Shown in pieces: positions 6,237-8,809 of a DNA stretch of 8,809 bases. This DNA comes from Bacteroidales bacterium (GTDB taxonomy: Bacteria; Bacteroidota; Bacteroidia; Bacteroidales; NBLH01), in assembly GCA_027083715.1 (NCBI GenBank), contig JALWNR010000849.1:1-8809 (forward strand). The letters run 5' to 3'. The translations under genes were made by a program, and so were the position numbers. Below the pieces are notes generated by a model. The model saw only the letters and a program-made list of their open reading frames with translations, was not told the DNA's origin and did no database searches. Within the stretch, counting starts at the first letter, position 1; each line of letters opens with the position of its first letter.

Positions 6237-8042
6237 TTAAACAATTCCCAGTTCTTTTAATTTTTCTTGAGTAGGTTTTCCGTCTTCTGTCCATCCACGT
6301 TCTTTATAGTAATCTCCAAGCATTGATGAAAGCCTGTTGGTATTTCCAGCACTAGGACCAGCAGGTATTTTATCATTTAGGAGTCGTTTAGGTAAAGTAT
6401 CCAAACTTGTATCAATACCTGCACGCAAATTAAATTCACGTTCTAAATTCCAAATGCGCTCACCTGCTTTCATCATTTCTTCGAGTGTCCAATCAAAACC
6501 GGTTGCATTATTTAACATCGTTAAATAATCGTCAGGTCCAAGGGCAAACTCTGTAAATACACAAAGTCCTGCCGAATCAACAATTGCTGTAAGCTCTTGT
6601 GCATCTTTTACATGCTTGGCTTTACCTTCATTTTGCTGAGGATCCAGTTTTTCCGGAATACCCAGAACTTCGGGTGAAATTAAATATGCACGAGTATGAT
6701 CGGCACCTCTGTTGTTGGTAGCATAAGCTAAACCTTGTCCTTGAACGGCACGTGGGTCGTATGCGGGAATTTCTTGCTTTTTAACGGTCATTGAATATTC
6801 AGGATGTCCATAACTATCAGCCATTCGATAAGAGCCCATAGCTAATTTATCACCTATGCCTTCACGGTAAGCCATTAGTTTAGTATAATAGATAATTGCT
6901 TCACCGCTTCCAAATTTCAATTCCGGTCCCGGTCCCAGCTCTTCTTTCTTAATAACTCCACGTTCGTATAATTCCATAGCAGTTCCTATGGTAACACCTG
7001 CCGATATAGTATCCATGCCTAAATTATTACACATAAATCCGGCACGGGTAATGGAAATTAAATCATTTACCCCACAATGAGGTCCATAAGCCCATCCTGT
7101 TTCATATTCAGGTCCTTCGCCTTCTGCACCATCAGGCAGGGTAACTTTACGACCGCAAGCAATGGGGCAAGCATAGCATGCAACATTTTTAATCAAGTAG
7201 CCTTTTTCAACCAAAGCTTCACCCGACATTTCATCTACACCCTCAAAAACAGACTCTTGGAAGTTTCGGGTAGGATAACCGCCCAGCTCATTAATGATAT
7301 TATCCAGTACTTTGGTTCCAAGCGCCGGTAAACCTTCTCCGGTTACTCCATTTTCGCGTATGGTTTTAATATTTGCTTTTACAGCGGCTTTAAATTCTTC
7401 CGGTGCATCAAGCGGGGTTTTAAATTTACCGCTGGCAACAACAACGGCTTTTAATTGTTTACTGCCCATTACTGCTCCTACACCTGTACGTCCTGCAGCA
7501 CGTGTTTTTTCATTAATAATGGCTGCAAACATAACCAAATTTTCACCTGCTGGACCTATACAAGCTACATTTGCAGTTTTATGACCTGATTCTGCAACCA
7601 GAATATCAGTAGTGTCTTCTGTTCCTTTTCCCCATACGTGCGATGCATCTCTTAATTCAACCGTTTGGTCATCTATAAATAAATAGGTAGGTTTATCTGC
7701 CTTACCTTCAAAAATAATCATATCGTAGCCGGTAGCTTTAAACTTTGCACCAAAAAAACCACCCGAATTGCTGGATGCAATACCTCCGGTTAAAGGTCCT
7801 TTGGTAATTACCATATATCTGCCACCTGTAGGTGCATTTGTAAGGCTTAATGGTCCTGTTGCGAAAATCAGTTTATTTTCAGCTGAAAAAGGATCTACCT
7901 TGGGATCTACTTCATCAAAAAATATTTTAGATGCCAAACCACGACCACCAAGGTATTGTTTTGCTAGTTCTTTTGGAAATTCTTCCTTTTTAATCGATTT
8001 GTTGCTTAGATTCACTCTAAGAATTTTTCCCATGTACGCCAT
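6237..8042 (-). CDS. aor: Tungsten-dependent aldehyde:ferredoxin oxidoreductase
   Basis: This 601-residue enzyme is close to the Pyrococcus furiosus AOR in length (605). AOR oxidises aldehydes to carboxylic acids in the cytoplasm and passes the electrons to ferredoxin; the reverse reaction also occurs in some anaerobes. The N-terminal domain has GKILRVNL (5-12), LGGRGLA (31-37) and ATGPL (61-65). Four cysteines for the [4Fe-4S] cluster are visible: Cys289, Cys292 and Cys296 in CYACPIAC, and Cys494 in SAGLCVF. The pterin and active-site motif NNRGADHTR is at 443-451, with His449, and Glu314 in PEYET; both fall where the Pyrococcus enzyme has its active-site Glu and His. Other members of the family (FOR, GAPOR, BamB) cannot be excluded, but length and motifs fit AOR proper. 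The substrate range is unknown. It is the first gene of the minus-strand block, with a promoter candidate and palindrome upstream. Confidence 0.95.
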   Translation of the reverse strand: MAYMGKILRVNLSNKSIKKEEFPKELAKQYLGGRGLASKIFFDEVDPKVDPFSAENKLIFATGPLSLTNAPTGGRYMVITKGPLTGGIASSNSGGFFGAKFKATGYDMIIFEGKADKPTYLFIDDQTVELRDASHVWGKGTEDTTDILVAESGHKTANVACIGPAGENLVMFAAIINEKTRAAGRTGVGAVMGSKQLKAVVVASGKFKTPLDAPEEFKAAVKANIKTIRENGVTGEGLPALGTKVLDNIINELGGYPTRNFQESVFEGVDEMSGEALVEKGYLIKNVACYACPIACGRKVTLPDGAEGEGPEYETGWAYGPHCGVNDLISITRAGFMCNNLGMDTISAGVTIGTAMELYERGVIKKEELGPGPELKFGSGEAIIYYTKLMAYREGIGDKLAMGSYRMADSYGHPEYSMTVKKQEIPAYDPRAVQGQGLAYATNNRGADHTRAYLISPEVLGIPEKLDPQQNEGKAKHVKDAQELTAIVDSAGLCVFTEFALGPDDYLTMLNNATGFDWTLEEMMKAGERIWNLEREFNLRAGIDTSLDTLPKRLLNDKIPAGPSAGNTNRLSSMLGDYYKERGWTEDGKPTQEKLKELGIV

Positions 8043-8070
8043 AAGTCTATTGATTAAGTTAATAATGCAT

Positions 8071-8101
8071 ACAAGTTAAGAAATATAAAAATAAATGTCA
8101 A
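8071..8101 (-). promoter_or_regulatory. Candidate AOR promoter
   Basis: Read on the minus strand, TTGACA (8101-8096) is followed after 17 bases by TAACTTGT (8078-8071). The first element matches a sigma-70 -35 box exactly and its TTG also fits a Bacteroidota -33 element. The second is a partial match to a -10 box or to TAnnTTTG with one T missing. Transcription would begin near 8066, giving a leader of about 24 bases before the AOR start codon at 8042. Confidence 0.4.
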
Positions 8102-8211
8102 TATGTAAATATTTACATATCGGCTTTATAATCAGTATTTTAATTACAATATTCTGCTCTTCAATAGCTTTCTGGTTTTATCAATATCTTATTTATAATA
8201 ATTCTAATTAG
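8095..8211 (+). CDS. Possible 38-residue single-span membrane protein (weak)
   Basis: An ATG at 8095 opens a 38-codon frame ending at TAG 8209-8211. The peptide has a short N-terminus MSICKYLH, one strongly hydrophobic span at about residues 9-29 (starting IGFIISILITIF and running into AFWFYQYL) and a short polar tail YNNSN. It is transcribed away from AOR and towards the glycosyltransferase, and its first codons overlap the palindrome at 8101-8120. No Shine-Dalgarno sequence precedes it. AT-rich DNA often encodes hydrophobic residues by chance, so this is only a candidate. Confidence 0.22.
   Translation: MSICKYLHIGFIISILITIFCSSIAFWFYQYLIYNNSN
8101..8120. promoter_or_regulatory. Perfect 20-bp palindrome, probable operator upstream of AOR
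   Basis: ATATGTAAATATTTACATAT is a perfect palindrome with no spacer. It ends one base inside the TTGACA-like box of the AOR promoter candidate and lies 58 bases upstream of the AOR start codon. A dimeric regulator bound here would sit on or next to the -35 region. The inner TGTAA-N4-TTACA arms are the kind of site used by several dimeric regulators, so no family can be assigned. The palindrome also lies upstream of the plus-strand glycosyltransferase, so it could serve both directions. Confidence 0.5.
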
Positions 8212-8222
8212 TTTAAAACAGC

Positions 8223-8248
8223 AGTTTTTTTATTTTAAAATAAAAACT
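8223..8248. repeat. AT-only inverted repeat between AOR and the glycosyltransferase
   Basis: AGTTTTTTTATTTT (8223-8236) and AAAATAAAAACT (8237-8248) form a near-perfect inverted repeat in which the left arm has two extra T residues. It consists almost wholly of A and T, so the hairpin would be weak. It could be a remnant terminator or a bent, melting-prone segment upstream of the glycosyltransferase promoter. Confidence 0.3.
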
Positions 8249-8311
8249 AGACAAAAAGTTATAGACCTATTGCAAAAGATAGGGTTATTTTACATAGCAA
8301 GAAAAATTTAT

Positions 8312-8318
8312 AAGAAGG
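8312..8318 (+). promoter_or_regulatory. Shine-Dalgarno sequence of the glycosyltransferase gene
   Basis: AAGAAGG ends seven bases before the ATG at 8326. It is a good Shine-Dalgarno match at normal spacing and fixes the start codon. The other genes in the window lack such a site. Confidence 0.65.
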
Positions 8319-8325
8319 TTTTTAA

Positions 8326-8809
8326 ATGAATCCAATGATTTCAGTTGTTATGAGTGTATATAATGCTCAAAACTATTTATCAGAAGCAATAGAAAGTATT
8401 TTAAATCAGACCTTCGATGATTTTGAGTTTATTATCATAAATGACGGTTCAACTGATAAAAGCTTAGATATTATAAACCACTATGCAAAAAAAGATGATA
8501 GAATCATCGTTATTAGTAGAGAAAATAAAGGTTTAATTTATAGTTTAAATGAAGGTATTAAAAAAGCACAAGGTAAGTATATAGCTAGAATGGATGCAGA
8601 TGATATAAGTTTACCTCAAAGGTTTGAAAAGCAATTAAACATAATGAATCAAAATGATGATATAGGTATTTGCGGAACATCTGTTATAGTTTTTGGAAAC
8701 GATATAAAAGAAAAAATTTGGAAGTTATCTCAGCAAGATAGTATATTAAAAACAGAGCTTTTATTTTCTTCATGTTTTGCACATCCAACTGTTATGATGA
8801 GAAAGAAAT
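8326..8809 (+). CDS. Family 2 glycosyltransferase, N-terminal part (runs off the window)
   Basis: The first 161 residues of a GT-A fold glycosyltransferase are present and the frame is still open at the right edge. The start reads ISVVMSVYNAQNYLSEAIES (5-24), followed by ILNQTF (25-30) and IINDGSTDKS (37-46) with Asp40 for nucleotide binding. MDADDISLPQRFEKQ (89-103) carries the metal-binding DxD (Asp90, Asp92), and FAHPTVMMRKK (151-161) is a segment common in this group. Such enzymes move a sugar from a nucleotide-sugar donor onto a growing surface glycan, usually at the inner membrane face. The start is secure because of the Shine-Dalgarno site. Wording close to this (ARMDADDISLP, HPTVMMRK) is frequent in surface-polysaccharide loci of many phyla. 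A glycan locus may continue to the right. Confidence 0.93.
   Translation, partial: MNPMISVVMSVYNAQNYLSEAIESILNQTFDDFEFIIINDGSTDKSLDIINHYAKKDDRIIVISRENKGLIYSLNEGIKKAQGKYIARMDADDISLPQRFEKQLNIMNQNDDIGICGTSVIVFGNDIKEKIWKLSQQDSILKTELLFSSCFAHPTVMMRKK

Noticed and set aside
4607..8042. A direct electron path from AOR to the triheme cytochrome as a new system
   Set aside because: AOR has no export signal and uses ferredoxin, while the cytochrome is a predicted lipoprotein outside the cytoplasm. Adjacency alone does not support a complex, so it is kept as a question within the cytochrome finding.
6337..8079. Several plus-strand frames opposite AOR
   Set aside because: All are antisense shadows of the AOR gene, which is intact with all cluster cysteines.

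Overview
The window reads as AT-rich chromosomal DNA of an anaerobic or facultatively anaerobic member of the Bacteroidota. The signs are AT-rich, A-heavy leaders without a Shine-Dalgarno sequence before most genes, a TAnnTTTG-type -7 element upstream of kbl, lipoprotein signals of the usual type, and long AT-rich intergenic stretches with small degenerate repeats. This placement rests on style and protein recognition only. No RNA genes, CRISPR arrays or complete insertion sequences were seen.

Layout, left to right. A short leftmost stretch holds a terminator-like hairpin for a minus-strand ArsC/Spx-family thioredoxin-fold protein (158-502). Next come a minus-strand class I SAM-dependent methyltransferase (673-1302) and a plus-strand lipoprotein esterase of the PHB depolymerase/feruloyl esterase type (1676-2680). 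The esterase converges on kbl (minus, 2730-3920) across a perfect 13-bp hairpin. A 686-bp gene-poor region (3921-4606) then carries degenerate repeats, an 8-bp tandem repeat and hairpins.

The second half is a minus-strand block of three genes. In the order of transcription these are a tungsten-type aldehyde:ferredoxin oxidoreductase (AOR, 6237-8042), a MoaD-like sulfur carrier ending in Gly-Gly (5854-6135), and a lipoprotein made of three tandem cytochrome c domains (4607-5761). AOR needs a pyranopterin cofactor, and MoaD-type proteins give the sulfur for its dithiolene, so that pairing makes biochemical sense. A strong intrinsic terminator lies between the two genes, so they are probably not produced in equal amounts. 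The link from the cytochrome to AOR is by position only: AOR should be cytoplasmic and the cytochrome exported.

Upstream of AOR is an AT-rich divergent region with a perfect 20-bp palindrome next to a good promoter candidate, and a possible 38-residue membrane peptide on the plus strand. The window ends inside a plus-strand family 2 glycosyltransferase gene (from 8326). Unlike its neighbours it has a clear Shine-Dalgarno sequence, which hints at a boundary with DNA of a different origin.
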